A stretch of 64,000 bases of DNA from Gemmatimonas aurantiaca. GTDB taxonomy: Bacteria > Gemmatimonadota > Gemmatimonadetes > Gemmatimonadales > Gemmatimonadaceae. Below the pieces are notes generated by a model. It was not told the origin of the DNA. It searched no databases and was given only the letters and a program-made list of their open reading frames with translations. Positions 26,419 to 34,793 of the stretch are shown here, in pieces (within the stretch, counting starts at the first letter, position 1; each line of letters starts with the position of its first letter). The position numbers and the translations under genes were made by a program. Location of the stretch: NCBI RefSeq assembly GCF_037190085.1, contig NZ_JBBCJO010000002.1, positions 248,001 through 312,000 of the forward strand, written 5' to 3'.

Positions 26419-26718
26419 TTACTCGGGCGGGCGCGGCTTCCGCGCCCGCTCCGCGGCCCGTTCGCGCAACAGCAGGTACATGCCACGCAGCGCGAACAGG
26501 GTGCCCATGAGCGAAATCGCGATGCCGCGATTGCCCGTATGCTGCAGCCAACGCTGCGCGGCCGCGGTCATGAGGAAGCCCGCCCCCGCGTACGCGAGCC
26601 CCTTGATCTGCGCACTGTTCCACTTCCCCGACTGCGCATGGACGAGTGCGGAACCCAGCAGCCAGGCCCCGCCGGTGCCGACAACAGCCGATGCCACGGT
26701 GTCGCGATCGAAATCCAT
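26419..26718 (-). CDS. Small membrane protein, unknown function
   Basis: 99 residues from the ATG at 26718; a GTG three codons upstream is possible. Two or three hydrophobic segments (about residues 10-27, 42-57 and 67-84) and an Arg-rich C-terminal tail (RERAAERARKPRPPE) predict an inner-membrane protein with a positive cytosolic end. I recognise no family. It converges on htpX with 19 bases between stops. Confidence 0.62.
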   Translation of the reverse strand: MDFDRDTVASAVVGTGGAWLLGSALVHAQSGKWNSAQIKGLAYAGAGFLMTAAAQRWLQHTGNRGIAISLMGTLFALRGMYLLLRERAAERARKPRPPE

Positions 26719-26868
26719 TGGGTGCACTCGACGGAAAGGAGAGAGGCTAAACCCTCTTTGAACCTACCTTCACCTGCGATTCACCGAAACCGCCGCCCTC
26801 AGGTATTCCCCCGAATTCCCGGGGATTCTGCCGGTTGTTCCGGGCTTTCCATGCCTTAGCGTTCAGAT

Positions 26869-27774
26869 ATGTCCCCCGTCGTCAATCTTCCGGGGCTCCC
26901 CGATCCGGCCATCGTTGCCAAGGGGTACGCCCATCCCGAGCGGCTCGTGAGCACGGCGTGGCTCGCTGCCCACCTCGGCAATCCGTCGCTGCGTCTGCTC
27001 GAATGCAACGAAGACGTGTTGCTCTATGACGTCGAGCACATTCCCGGCGCGCAGAAACTCGACTGGCACATCGATCTCAACGATCAGATCGAACGCGACT
27101 ACCTCGGGCGTGAGGCCTTCCAGCAGCTTCTGCGCCGCAAAGGCATCGACGACACCACCACGGTCGTCTTCTACGGCGACAAGAACAACTGGTGGGCCAC
27201 CTATGCCTTCTGGGTGTTCCAGCTGTTCGGTTTCGACAACACCGTGATACTCGACGGCGGCCGCGCCAAATGGATCGCCGAGGAACGGCCGACCACCACC
27301 GAGGTGCCGGTCTTCCCGCCCACGCAGTACGGGGCCCGTGAACGCGACGATGCCCGCATCCGTGCGTACTTCGCCGACACGCGGGCCCACATGGACGCCG
27401 GGCTGCCGATGGTGGATGTACGTTCGCCGCAGGAGTACACCGGCGAGAAGCTGCACATGCCCGACTATCCGCAGGAAGGCACACTGCGCGGTGGACACAT
27501 TCCGGGCGCGCGCAGCATGCCGTGGGCCAAAGCGGCCGACGCCGACGGCACGTTCAAGAGCGCCGACGCGCTGCGTGCGATCTACGAGGATGAACTGGGA
27601 CTGTCGGCGAACGACGCCGTGATCACCTACTGCCGCATCGGCGAGCGATCGAGTCACACGTGGTTCGTGCTGACCTGGCTGCTGGGCTTCGACAACGTAC
27701 GCAACTACGACGGATCATGGACGGAGTGGGGCAATGCCGTCCGTGCTCCCATTCGCAAGGGAGAGACACCATGA
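26869..27774 (+). CDS. sseA: Thiosulfate/3-mercaptopyruvate-type sulfurtransferase
   Basis: 301 residues with two rhodanese domains (about 25-150 and 175-295). The active-site loop of the second domain is CRIGERS around residue 253, with the catalytic Cys that takes the persulfide. The CRxGxRS loop favours thiosulfate over mercaptopyruvate (CGSGVTA). The first domain has lost its Cys, as in typical tandem rhodaneses. Its stop overlaps the OsmC start (ATGA at 27771), so the two are coupled; both handle sulfur or peroxide chemistry, which makes a redox role plausible. Confidence 0.9.
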   Translation: MSPVVNLPGLPDPAIVAKGYAHPERLVSTAWLAAHLGNPSLRLLECNEDVLLYDVEHIPGAQKLDWHIDLNDQIERDYLGREAFQQLLRRKGIDDTTTVVFYGDKNNWWATYAFWVFQLFGFDNTVILDGGRAKWIAEERPTTTEVPVFPPTQYGARERDDARIRAYFADTRAHMDAGLPMVDVRSPQEYTGEKLHMPDYPQEGTLRGGHIPGARSMPWAKAADADGTFKSADALRAIYEDELGLSANDAVITYCRIGERSSHTWFVLTWLLGFDNVRNYDGSWTEWGNAVRAPIRKGETP

Positions 27775-28226
27775 GCACGGAATCGCTGAAAGACACCACC
27801 GTCACCCCGGCGCCGGGCAGGCCGCCTTCGAAGGTGACCGTCACCTGGGCCGGTGATCATCGGTTCGATGGCGCGCGCCAGTCGGGAAGTCCCGCCATCC
27901 GCATGGACGCCAGTGGTGTGACCGGCCCCAGCCCCGTGGACGCGCTGCTGTGCGCGCTGGCCGGATGCACGGGCGTGGACGTGGTGGACATCCTCGCCAA
28001 GCGCCGCACCCCGGTGGAGTCGCTCTCCGTGGACGTGGAAGGCGAACGGTTCTCGGGCGTGCCGGGCCGCGTGACGAAGATTCATCTCGTTTACCACATC
28101 ACCGGCGCGGGCATCGGCAAGGAACACGCCGAGCGGGCCATCGAACTCGCCGTCACCAAGTACTGCTCGGTGCGCGATTCGCTGGACCCGAACATGCCGA
28201 TCAGTTGGGAGCTGCAGCTGGGCTGA
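27771..28226 (+). CDS. OsmC-family peroxiredoxin-like protein
   Basis: 151 residues from the ATG at 27771, overlapping the rhodanese stop by 4 bases. The two conserved cysteines are in LAGCTGVDVVDIL (~66) and VTKYCSVRDSL (~134); OsmC/YhfA-type proteins use them to reduce organic hydroperoxides. The YhfA-like subgroup fits the spacing. Together with the sulfurtransferase it may form a small thiol-redox operon. A TetR-type regulator follows on the same strand after its own operator, so it is probably a separate transcription unit. Confidence 0.88.
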   Translation: MSTESLKDTTVTPAPGRPPSKVTVTWAGDHRFDGARQSGSPAIRMDASGVTGPSPVDALLCALAGCTGVDVVDILAKRRTPVESLSVDVEGERFSGVPGRVTKIHLVYHITGAGIGKEHAERAIELAVTKYCSVRDSLDPNMPISWELQLG

Positions 28227-28241
28227 CGACGGAGGCACCCT

Positions 28242-28263
28242 TTACATACCACGAAGTATGTAA
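28242..28263 (+). promoter_or_regulatory. TetR operator upstream of the TetR gene
   Basis: Perfect palindrome with arms TTACATAC and GTATGTAA and a 6-base spacer, 14 bases before the regulator ATG. A second version of the same site lies at 28988-29009 in front of the efflux pump gene. A -35-like TTTACA overlaps the left arm, so binding should repress the regulator's own promoter. Confidence 0.82.
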
Positions 28264-28277
28264 TAGATCTCTGACAT

Positions 28278-28946
28278 ATGCCGACCACCCCGGGCCCCAC
28301 ACGCACCCTTCGCCGACGGACGCATCGTCGCGAACGGCGCCCGGAGGAGCGCCCGGGAGAGATCCTGGAGGCGGCACTCACCGTGTTCGCCGAACGGGGG
28401 TATCGCAGCGCCCGCATCGACGATATCGCCGAAGCGGCCGGTGTGACCAAGGGCGCCGTCTACCACCATTTCGACACCAAGGAAGACCTCCTGTGTCGCG
28501 CCATCGAGCACTCGCTCGATGCCGCGTTCGTCGAGATGGGTGCCCTGCTCCGGCAGAAGACCACGCCGGCCTCCGTGCGGATCCGCACCATGCTGCGCCG
28601 CTTCACCCAGGTCCGCGCCGATGGGCGCCGGGTGCTCACCCTGCTGCTGCAGGACCTGCGGCATGAAGTCCCCGAAGCCTACCGGCAATGGATGCAGGGC
28701 GGTCCGGTTCAGGGGTGGACGTTGCTCGCCCGCCTGATCGACGAGGGACGCCGGACCAGGGAATTCCGGCCCGATGTCGACGCCGAGGTCGCGGCCCGTC
28801 TGGTGATCTCCGGTCTGATCACCCAGCTCGTCTGGCAGGCCCGCACCGGAGATGTCCCCGCCGTGGCCATCGATACGGATCGCCTCGTCGATTCCACCAT
28901 CGAGCTGCTCCTGCACGGACTCCGTCCGGTCACGCTCACCACCTGA
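28278..28946 (+). CDS. TetR/AcrR-family transcriptional repressor
   Basis: 222 residues. The N-terminal tail is Arg-rich (TPGPTRTLRRRTHRRERRPEER). The TetR helix-turn-helix is at ~27-70 with the standard phrase ARIDDIAEAAGVTKGAVYHHFDTKEDLL. The C-terminal ligand-binding domain follows. It is followed 51 bases later by the efflux pump gene, and an identical-type 8-6-8 palindrome lies in front of both genes, so it most likely represses itself and the pump until an inducer binds. Inducer unknown. Confidence 0.92.
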   Translation: MPTTPGPTRTLRRRTHRRERRPEERPGEILEAALTVFAERGYRSARIDDIAEAAGVTKGAVYHHFDTKEDLLCRAIEHSLDAAFVEMGALLRQKTTPASVRIRTMLRRFTQVRADGRRVLTLLLQDLRHEVPEAYRQWMQGGPVQGWTLLARLIDEGRRTREFRPDVDAEVAARLVISGLITQLVWQARTGDVPAVAIDTDRLVDSTIELLLHGLRPVTLTT

Positions 28947-28987
28947 TTCTTCCACCATTCTGCGGGCCGGGCGTTTGGCACGGGCCG

Positions 28988-29009
28988 TTACATACCAGTG
29001 AGTACGCAA
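28988..29009 (+). promoter_or_regulatory. Second TetR operator, over the pump gene start
   Basis: TTACATAC, six bases, then GTACGCAA: same left arm and spacing as the site at 28242-28263, with two changes in the right arm. The pump's GTG start codon (28998) lies inside the spacer, so binding would block transcription or the start of the message directly. Confidence 0.75.
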
Positions 29010-30572
29010 GCCCTTCCCCAATCCGCCAGACGTGGCGCGGAGCACCGATGGCTCATCGCCGTTGCCGTCGTGCTCGCCGCGCTCATGCAGGTCATCGACA
29101 GTTCCATCGTGAACGTCGCGCTCCCCGACATGATGGGGAACCTCGGCGCTTCCCTCGACGAGATCGCGTGGGTCTCCACCGGCTACATCCTGGCCAGCGT
29201 GGTGGTCATCCCGCTCACCGGATTCCTCGGACAACTGCTCGGCCGCAAACAGTACTTCGTCGGTTCGATCATCACGTTCACCATCGCCAGTCTGATGTGC
29301 GGCGCCGCCCACTCACTCGGTGCGCTCGTCTTCTGGCGCATCGTGCAGGGCATCGGCGGTGGCGCCCTCATGACGGTGTCCCAGGCCGTCCTGTTCGAAT
29401 CGTTTCCGCCCGAGGAGGCCGGCGTGGCGATGGCCCTCTTCGGACTCGGGGTCATGGTCGGTCCCACCATCGGCCCCACCCTGGGCGGATGGCTCACCGA
29501 CACGTACGGCTGGCCGTGGATCTTCTACATCAACATCCCCGTGGGCATCCTCGCGGCGTGGATGATCTACACCTACGTCCATGACCCCGAAGACCAACGG
29601 AGGCCCGCCGTCATCGACTATGCCGGCATCGCGCTGCTCGCGGTGAGTGTCGGGTCGCTGCAGTACGTGCTCGAACACGGCGAACGCGAAGACTGGTTCG
29701 CCTCACGCCTCATGGTCGCCCTCGCCACCATCGGGGGACTGGGCGGTGTGGCGTTGATCTGGCGTGAACTCACCACAGATCATCCGGCCATCGACTTCCG
29801 TGTGCTCCGACACCGCCAGATGTGGGTGGGCACCCTGCTCGGTGTGGTCATGGGCGTCGGACTCTACGCCATGGCGTTTGCGCTCCCCGTGTTTCTGCAG
29901 GGCAATCTGCACATGACGGCCGAACAGACCGGTATCGTGATGTTGCCCGGCGCGGCCGCCACGGCCGTCTCCATGGCGGTGGTGGGACGTCTCTCCGGAC
30001 GATTCGATCCGCGCCTGCTCATCACGATGGGCGCGCTGACGTTCGCCTGCGCGGCCTGGCAGCTTTCGCTCATCACCGCCGAGAGCGGCGCGCACGACTT
30101 CTTCTGGCCGCTGGTGCTGCGTGGTGTGGGACTTGGCATGATGTTCGTGCCGCTCACGACGATCACGCTGGCCGAACTGTCCCTCACCGAGCTGCCGCAG
30201 GGCACGGGACTCTACAACTTCTTCCGGCAACTCGGCGGATCGTTCGGCATTGCCGGCATTTCCACACTCGTGGTGCGCTTCACCGCACAGACACGCGCCA
30301 CACTGGTGGAGCACCTCGACGTCACGGATCCGTCCACTCTCTCGCGTGTGGACATGCTGACCCATGGCATGATGGCCAAAGGGGCCGATCCGGGTCGGGC
30401 TCATCAACAGGCCCTCGCGCTGCTCGACCGCCAGGTGACGGGTCAGGCCAGCGTGATCGCGTACAGCAAGATCTACGTGATCAGCGCGGTGATCATGCTG
30501 AGCCTGATTCCGCTGCTGCTGCTCGTGCGACGGACCAGCGGATCGGCGTCGGCGCATGCGGTGCTGGAATAG
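28998..30572 (+). CDS. DHA2-family MFS efflux transporter (EmrB/QacA type)
   Basis: 524 residues and about 14 TM segments, the DHA2 norm. Visible motifs: QVIDSSIVNVALPDM in TM1 (motif D1), GQLLGRKQYF in loop 2-3 (motif A), and GVMVGPTIGPTLGGWL in TM5 (motif C of drug exporters). The start is a GTG at 28998 with no Shine-Dalgarno sequence; the start sits inside the TetR operator, so the message may be leaderless. Substrate unknown; an antiporter for lipophilic drugs or similar compounds is the usual role. No EmrA-type adaptor gene is adjacent. Confidence 0.92.
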   Translation: MSTQALPQSARRGAEHRWLIAVAVVLAALMQVIDSSIVNVALPDMMGNLGASLDEIAWVSTGYILASVVVIPLTGFLGQLLGRKQYFVGSIITFTIASLMCGAAHSLGALVFWRIVQGIGGGALMTVSQAVLFESFPPEEAGVAMALFGLGVMVGPTIGPTLGGWLTDTYGWPWIFYINIPVGILAAWMIYTYVHDPEDQRRPAVIDYAGIALLAVSVGSLQYVLEHGEREDWFASRLMVALATIGGLGGVALIWRELTTDHPAIDFRVLRHRQMWVGTLLGVVMGVGLYAMAFALPVFLQGNLHMTAEQTGIVMLPGAAATAVSMAVVGRLSGRFDPRLLITMGALTFACAAWQLSLITAESGAHDFFWPLVLRGVGLGMMFVPLTTITLAELSLTELPQGTGLYNFFRQLGGSFGIAGISTLVVRFTAQTRATLVEHLDVTDPSTLSRVDMLTHGMMAKGADPGRAHQQALALLDRQVTGQASVIAYSKIYVISAVIMLSLIPLLLLVRRTSGSASAHAVLE

Positions 30573-30602
30573 CGAGCCGGCAACGGACACGTGACCGATA
30601 CG

Positions 30603-30641
30603 ACGACGGGGCAGCGTTCGCGCAGAACGCTGCCCCGTCGT
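30603..30641. terminator. Strong hairpin between the pump gene and the HEAT-repeat gene
   Basis: Perfect 17-bp stem (ACGACGGGGCAGCGTTC on the left) with a 5-base loop. It lies between convergent stops at 30572 and 30658 and should end both units. Confidence 0.85.
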
Positions 30642-30657
30642 ATTGGCGACGTCTTTC

Positions 30658-31497
30658 CTACCGTCCCTGCCCCAACCGCTTCTCCAACCACGCGATCGCC
30701 TGCGTATCGCGGGTCTGCGCCAGCGCCATGATCGCCGTACGACGTAGTTCCCGGTCGGGTAACGTCTCGGCCATCTTCTGCAGCGCCGGAATCGCTTCAT
30801 CCTTCGGCCGACGGGACAGCGAGAAGATGGCCGTGCGCCGGATGTCACGATCCCCGGGTTCGTACGCGATCGAGTCGAGTGTGGCCGAGACGCGCTCTCC
30901 CACCATTTCTCCGAGCCAGTTCACCGCGCTGTTGCGGACATCCTGCGGTCTCGATTCATCGCGCGCGATGCGCAGGAGCACCTGTCCCGCCGGAATCGAA
31001 TCCCCGAGAATGGCGGCCTGCAACGCACTGCGGGCGATCTTCGTCGAACCGCGTTCCGCCTGTCTGAGCAACCAGGCCCCGGCGTCCACCGCGGACACGT
31101 TGCCCAGATCGGTGATGCCCGTATCCGCCTTCCAGCGTCCCCCCACGTACATGCGGATCGCTTTCGTGTCGCCGTCTTCGCGCACGATCACCACACGGAC
31201 GGGGCCCCGCTCGCAGGTGTTCTCGATCTCGCGCTGACTCGCCGACGATCCGTTCCAGGACCCGTAGAACGTCCCGCTCCGGCCATCGCGCGATCGATAC
31301 CACGACGAGCCATTGCCGCAGACCCCCGCTGCCGCCGCGTACGTCAGACGGATCGTGCCGTCACGCAGCCCATCGATGCGCGATCCCACCGCGCCCTGCG
31401 CCTCCATGGTACCACTTCCGCCGACGCTCGCGAGGCAACTCACCGCGAGCGCCCACGACATCGTGCGAGACACCGTGAGCGATCGCTGGTGTGTCAT
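30658..31497 (-). CDS. Exported HEAT-repeat protein (second, short)
   Basis: 279 residues with a signal peptide (1-34). The central part has beta-like sequence around two Cys (CGNGSSWYRSRDGRS, IENTCERGPVRVV). From about residue 140 on there are HEAT-type helical repeats (DESRPQDVRNSAVNWLGEM, PGDRDIRRTAIFSLSRR, ELRRTAIMALAQ). Such repeats bind proteins. It is the last of four coupled genes (sigma factor, anti-sigma-like, long HEAT, short HEAT) and overlaps the long HEAT gene by ATGA (31494-31497). The repeat phrases are close to those of its neighbour, so the two probably arose by duplication. Confidence 0.85.
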   Translation of the reverse strand: MTHQRSLTVSRTMSWALAVSCLASVGGSGTMEAQGAVGSRIDGLRDGTIRLTYAAAAGVCGNGSSWYRSRDGRSGTFYGSWNGSSASQREIENTCERGPVRVVIVREDGDTKAIRMYVGGRWKADTGITDLGNVSAVDAGAWLLRQAERGSTKIARSALQAAILGDSIPAGQVLLRIARDESRPQDVRNSAVNWLGEMVGERVSATLDSIAYEPGDRDIRRTAIFSLSRRPKDEAIPALQKMAETLPDRELRRTAIMALAQTRDTQAIAWLEKRLGQGR

Positions 31498-33311
31498 CGG
31501 TCGATGATCTCCTGCAGGAGCGCCATGGCGCGCGGATCCTTCGAGCGGGACAGCATGCTCACCGCCGCACGGCGCAATTCCTGATTCTTCTCGTTGCGCG
31601 CCACGTCGATCAGCTTGTCCACCCCTGCGCCTTCCCGCACGTTGGCCAGCGAAGAGAGCGCCGAGCGACGGATGTCGAGATCGGTGGCCTTGTCGTAGAC
31701 GGTGCTCAGGGCACTCGCCGCCGCCGCGCCCTGTTCACGCGCGGTCGCACTGCCCGCAGCCTGGTTGGACGAGGACGTGGTCACCGACACGTTCTGCCCC
31801 GAGACACTCACCCGCCAGTTCGTGCTCGATCCCAACATGCCCACGGCGTTGCGACGCAGGTCGAGCGATTCCCGCTCGTTCACCGCCACGCTCACCAGGA
31901 AGTTGCGCGCCTCGTCGGTGCGACGACCGGCGATCGACGACAGGACCCGGCTTCTGAAGCGCTGTCCATCGGCACGACCGAAGACGTCCTTGAGGAATCC
32001 CATCTCGTCGCCGCTGCCGAAGGCGCTGCTGCTGACGTACCAGTTGAGGGCATCGGCGCGCAGATCTTCCGGCTCCTTCGTATCGAGCACGATCTCGCGC
32101 AGTGTGCTCGCCGCCTTGGGCGACTTGGAGCGCGACAGGGCATACACCGCCCGCTTGCGCAGGTCGAGATCGTCGCCGCCCTTCGAGAGCTCCACCAGCA
32201 TGTTGGTGGCTTCGTCGCTCTGCACGTTGGCCATCCAGAACACCGCCTGTTCCCGGACTTCGCGATCGGGATCGGTGCGGGCCACGTTGAGCAGGATGCT
32301 CGCCGACTCGGGCTGCTTGCGCGACGCCACCAGCCACACCGCGCTGCGACGCAACTGCTGCGTGCACGGCTCACGACGGGCCAGCACCTTGCGCAGAATG
32401 GGCATGGCCCGTTCGGGATCCATCTGCGTCACCGCGTTGAGCGCATCCACGCGCTCGTCTTCCTTGGCGTTTGGGCAACCGTCCGCCGCGTTCTGTGCCC
32501 GCCCCACGAGCGTGCTCGCCAGGGTGGCGTCCCGACGACCCAGCATGCCTTCGATGCGCGCACTCAACGAGGCGGCATCCCCGCGGGTCGCGGCCCGCGG
32601 ATATTCGCGCTGCTGAAACGCCAGGGCATCGAGCGCGGCGCGCTGATTGCTCTCGCCGCCCAACCGCTGCAACGCGAACGCTTCCCAATACGGCGCATCC
32701 GGCGCGTAGCTGCTCTTCGGGTACTTGTCGCGGATGGCGCGGAAGAGATCGGCCGCTTTGCGATACGCATCGCCGGAGAGCGCCTTGCGTCCCTCCCGAT
32801 AGAGCGAATCGGCCGGATCCTGCTTCGCCCACGGTTCCGGGGCTTCGGTACGATAGCCGCCGCGACTGGCGCTCCCCGCATACCCCCACGAGTCCTGCAG
32901 CATCGCCAGCGGCGCCACGGCATTGCGCGCCACGTCTCCAGCGATGCGGGCGCCCACGTCCGCCATGCGGGCACTCATGGCCACCGCGCGCTCCACATCG
33001 ATCGCCATCGCGGCTTCCCTGGCCGCACTGACGGCCGCGCTCACGCCGGCCGCCGCGGCAGCCCTGGCTTCGACGGCCATATCGAGGTCCATGAAGGCCC
33101 CCCAGGGCGCACTGGGTACTTCCGGTGCGCGGGGCGCAGCGGGAGACACCGGCGGGCTCACCGGCGGCTGAGCCACCGGCGGACGCGGCGCACGTCCACC
33201 CGCCTGCGCCGCCGCGCCATCCACGCCGGCCACGCCATACACCACCATCAGCGTCATCAGACGCAGGCCCCACGCACGGGTCGTGCGGCGGGCGAACAAA
33301 TCCTGGACCAT
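31494..33311 (-). CDS. Exported HEAT-repeat protein (first, long)
   Basis: 605 residues. A signal sequence lies at ~12-36, then a Pro/Ala-rich segment, then an outer-membrane-lipoprotein-like or TPR-like part (~190-260, DLFRAIRDKYPKSSYAPDAPYWEAFAL resembles the YbgF/BamD TPR pattern). At least nine HEAT repeats follow from ~280 to the end, each with the phrase DREVREQAVFWMANV or a variant. The protein is probably a periplasmic scaffold. It is coupled downstream to a shorter HEAT protein, and its ATG is 4 bases after the stop of the anti-sigma-like gene. Confidence 0.87.
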   Translation of the reverse strand: MVQDLFARRTTRAWGLRLMTLMVVYGVAGVDGAAAQAGGRAPRPPVAQPPVSPPVSPAAPRAPEVPSAPWGAFMDLDMAVEARAAAAAGVSAAVSAAREAAMAIDVERAVAMSARMADVGARIAGDVARNAVAPLAMLQDSWGYAGSASRGGYRTEAPEPWAKQDPADSLYREGRKALSGDAYRKAADLFRAIRDKYPKSSYAPDAPYWEAFALQRLGGESNQRAALDALAFQQREYPRAATRGDAASLSARIEGMLGRRDATLASTLVGRAQNAADGCPNAKEDERVDALNAVTQMDPERAMPILRKVLARREPCTQQLRRSAVWLVASRKQPESASILLNVARTDPDREVREQAVFWMANVQSDEATNMLVELSKGGDDLDLRKRAVYALSRSKSPKAASTLREIVLDTKEPEDLRADALNWYVSSSAFGSGDEMGFLKDVFGRADGQRFRSRVLSSIAGRRTDEARNFLVSVAVNERESLDLRRNAVGMLGSSTNWRVSVSGQNVSVTTSSSNQAAGSATAREQGAAAASALSTVYDKATDLDIRRSALSSLANVREGAGVDKLIDVARNEKNQELRRAAVSMLSRSKDPRAMALLQEIIDR

Positions 33312-33315
33312 GAGT

Positions 33316-34065
33316 TCAGTCTCCTCCGTAGATCACGTCACCGGCCTGCGCCGATGCCGGGACGAGCGCACGCACCCGCGTGAGCAGATTGGTTTCGCGT
33401 ATCGTTTCTTTCGGCGCCAGTTGCGTTTCCGGCGCGGATCCACGCGCCTGGATGACCTGCAACAACACCAGTTCGAGATCCTGCAGCAGTCGCCGCGTCC
33501 GTTCATCGCGCAACTGCGGTTGATCGAGCAGCAGACGGGTCGTGATCAGCAGATCCCGCGCCCGCTGCGTGAGGTTCGCTTCGGCCACGACCGGCGGATC
33601 GTCGTCGCGCACGGTGGTCAGCAACGTGACCGTGTGCGCCAGATGCTCCTGCATCGCCACGAACGTCGGATCGGTGCTGCGCGGCATCGCGGCCAGCGCC
33701 TCCGGTCCGATGCCATGGGACGCCACGGTGTCGACCCCGTGGCGCGCTCCGGTCTCGGTGGCCGGCACCATGTAGCGACCGATGGCCACGCCGGTCACCA
33801 GCACCGCGGCCACCGCAGCGGCCTGCTTCGTCCAGCGTGTCCATCGGGACGGCATCCGCGCCGGTGTCGCCGGCAGCGTGGCCGCCGGGCGGGCCTTCGC
33901 GATGCGCGCCCACATCATCTCCCGCGGAACCACCACGTCGGCGTCGAGTTCATCGACGGCCTCCCGCGCGAGATCGAGCATCCAGGGATCGAGCGGCGTA
34001 TCGACGATCTCCGTCGTCGCCTCGTCGCCCTGGGGTGGTTCGGGAATGTTTCCTGTCTCTGTCAT
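33316..34065 (-). CDS. Membrane protein, probable anti-sigma factor
   Basis: 249 residues with one TM segment at about 84-101 (QAAAVAAVLVTGVAIGRYMV). The N-terminal ~80 residues are acidic and cytosolic, with a MWARIAKARP stretch; the C-terminal part is periplasmic and helical. There is no HxxxCxxC zinc motif, so it is not a ZAS-type anti-sigma factor. It overlaps the sigma-factor gene by ATGA (34062-34065), the standard arrangement for a sigma factor and its inhibitor. I infer the role from this position and the one-TM topology; sequence alone does not prove it. Confidence 0.72.
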   Translation of the reverse strand: MTETGNIPEPPQGDEATTEIVDTPLDPWMLDLAREAVDELDADVVVPREMMWARIAKARPAATLPATPARMPSRWTRWTKQAAAVAAVLVTGVAIGRYMVPATETGARHGVDTVASHGIGPEALAAMPRSTDPTFVAMQEHLAHTVTLLTTVRDDDPPVVAEANLTQRARDLLITTRLLLDQPQLRDERTRRLLQDLELVLLQVIQARGSAPETQLAPKETIRETNLLTRVRALVPASAQAGDVIYGGD

Positions 34066-34634
34066 GCGGACTCCTTGCCGAGCTGCGGGGGTGCCATGGC
34101 CGGCGTCGGCGCAAAGGCCGCGAGCGCCACCCGCAGTTTTTCGCGGGCACGGAAGAGCTGGGATTTGCTGGTGCCGACCGCGACACCGAGCGCCTCGCTG
34201 ATCTCCTCGTGTGTGAATCCTTCCACGTCATGCATCACGAAGACCCGTCGTGTTCCGTCGGGGAGTGCTGCGATCGCCGCCTTGAGGCGGGCTTTCAGAT
34301 CGGGATCACTCTCGCCGGTCCATCGCGGCACCGTCGTGGCCTCTTCCAGGGGCGCGGCAAACGCTTCGCGGCGTTTGTGGGTGCGCAACCCGTTCAGCGT
34401 GATCGATACGGCGATCGTGTGCAGCCAGCTCGAGAGGGCCGAGTCTCCCCGGAACTGCTCGATGCGACTGAATGCCCGCAGGAACGTGTCCTGGGTCCAC
34501 TCCTGGGCGAGCTCGGGCCGCCCGCTCATCCGGAGGATGAGGCGGTATACCCGGTCCACGTGGCGTTCGTAGAAAGTCCGCTCCGCCGCGTGATCCCCGG
34601 CCCGGAGGCCGTCGATCAACTCGGCGTCGGTCAC
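34062..34634 (-). CDS. ECF-type RNA polymerase sigma factor
   Basis: 190 residues. Region 2 is at ~10-80 (FYERHVDRVYRLILRM, then WTQDTFLRAFSRIEQF), and region 4 at ~120-175 (DGTRRVFVMHDVEGFTHEEISEALGVAVGTSKSQLFRAREKL). It would direct RNA polymerase to its own regulon, held in check by the membrane protein encoded next to it. An unusual run of 15 G (34746-34760) lies about 110 bases upstream of the ATG. No self-promoter with a clear AAC/-35 motif could be identified. Confidence 0.93.
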   Translation of the reverse strand: MTDAELIDGLRAGDHAAERTFYERHVDRVYRLILRMSGRPELAQEWTQDTFLRAFSRIEQFRGDSALSSWLHTIAVSITLNGLRTHKRREAFAAPLEEATTVPRWTGESDPDLKARLKAAIAALPDGTRRVFVMHDVEGFTHEEISEALGVAVGTSKSQLFRAREKLRVALAAFAPTPAMAPPQLGKESA

Positions 34635-34745
34635 GGTCGCGTCAGCGGAAAGTGGCGGTCGTCGAATCGGTGCGCATGCATGTGCGCCTCAAAGACAGGG
34701 TCGACCGCAAAAGGGTTGCATGGGGGTCTCGCGACACCGCGTCCC

Positions 34746-34760
34746 GGGGGGGGGGGGGGG
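34746..34760. repeat. Homopolymer of 15 G
   Basis: An uninterrupted G15 run, flanked by CCC, in the gap 34635-34793 between the sigma-factor start and the end of the coiled-coil gene. Such runs are prone to slippage (and to sequencing error). Its place upstream of a sigma-factor operon makes a regulatory effect possible. Confidence 0.9.
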
Positions 34761-34793
34761 CGGGCTCCGGCGGATCGGTGCCCCCACGCCGGC

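Noticed and set aside
31491..33383. 630-residue plus-strand open frame
   Set aside because: Antisense to the HEAT-repeat genes; no recognisable domain.
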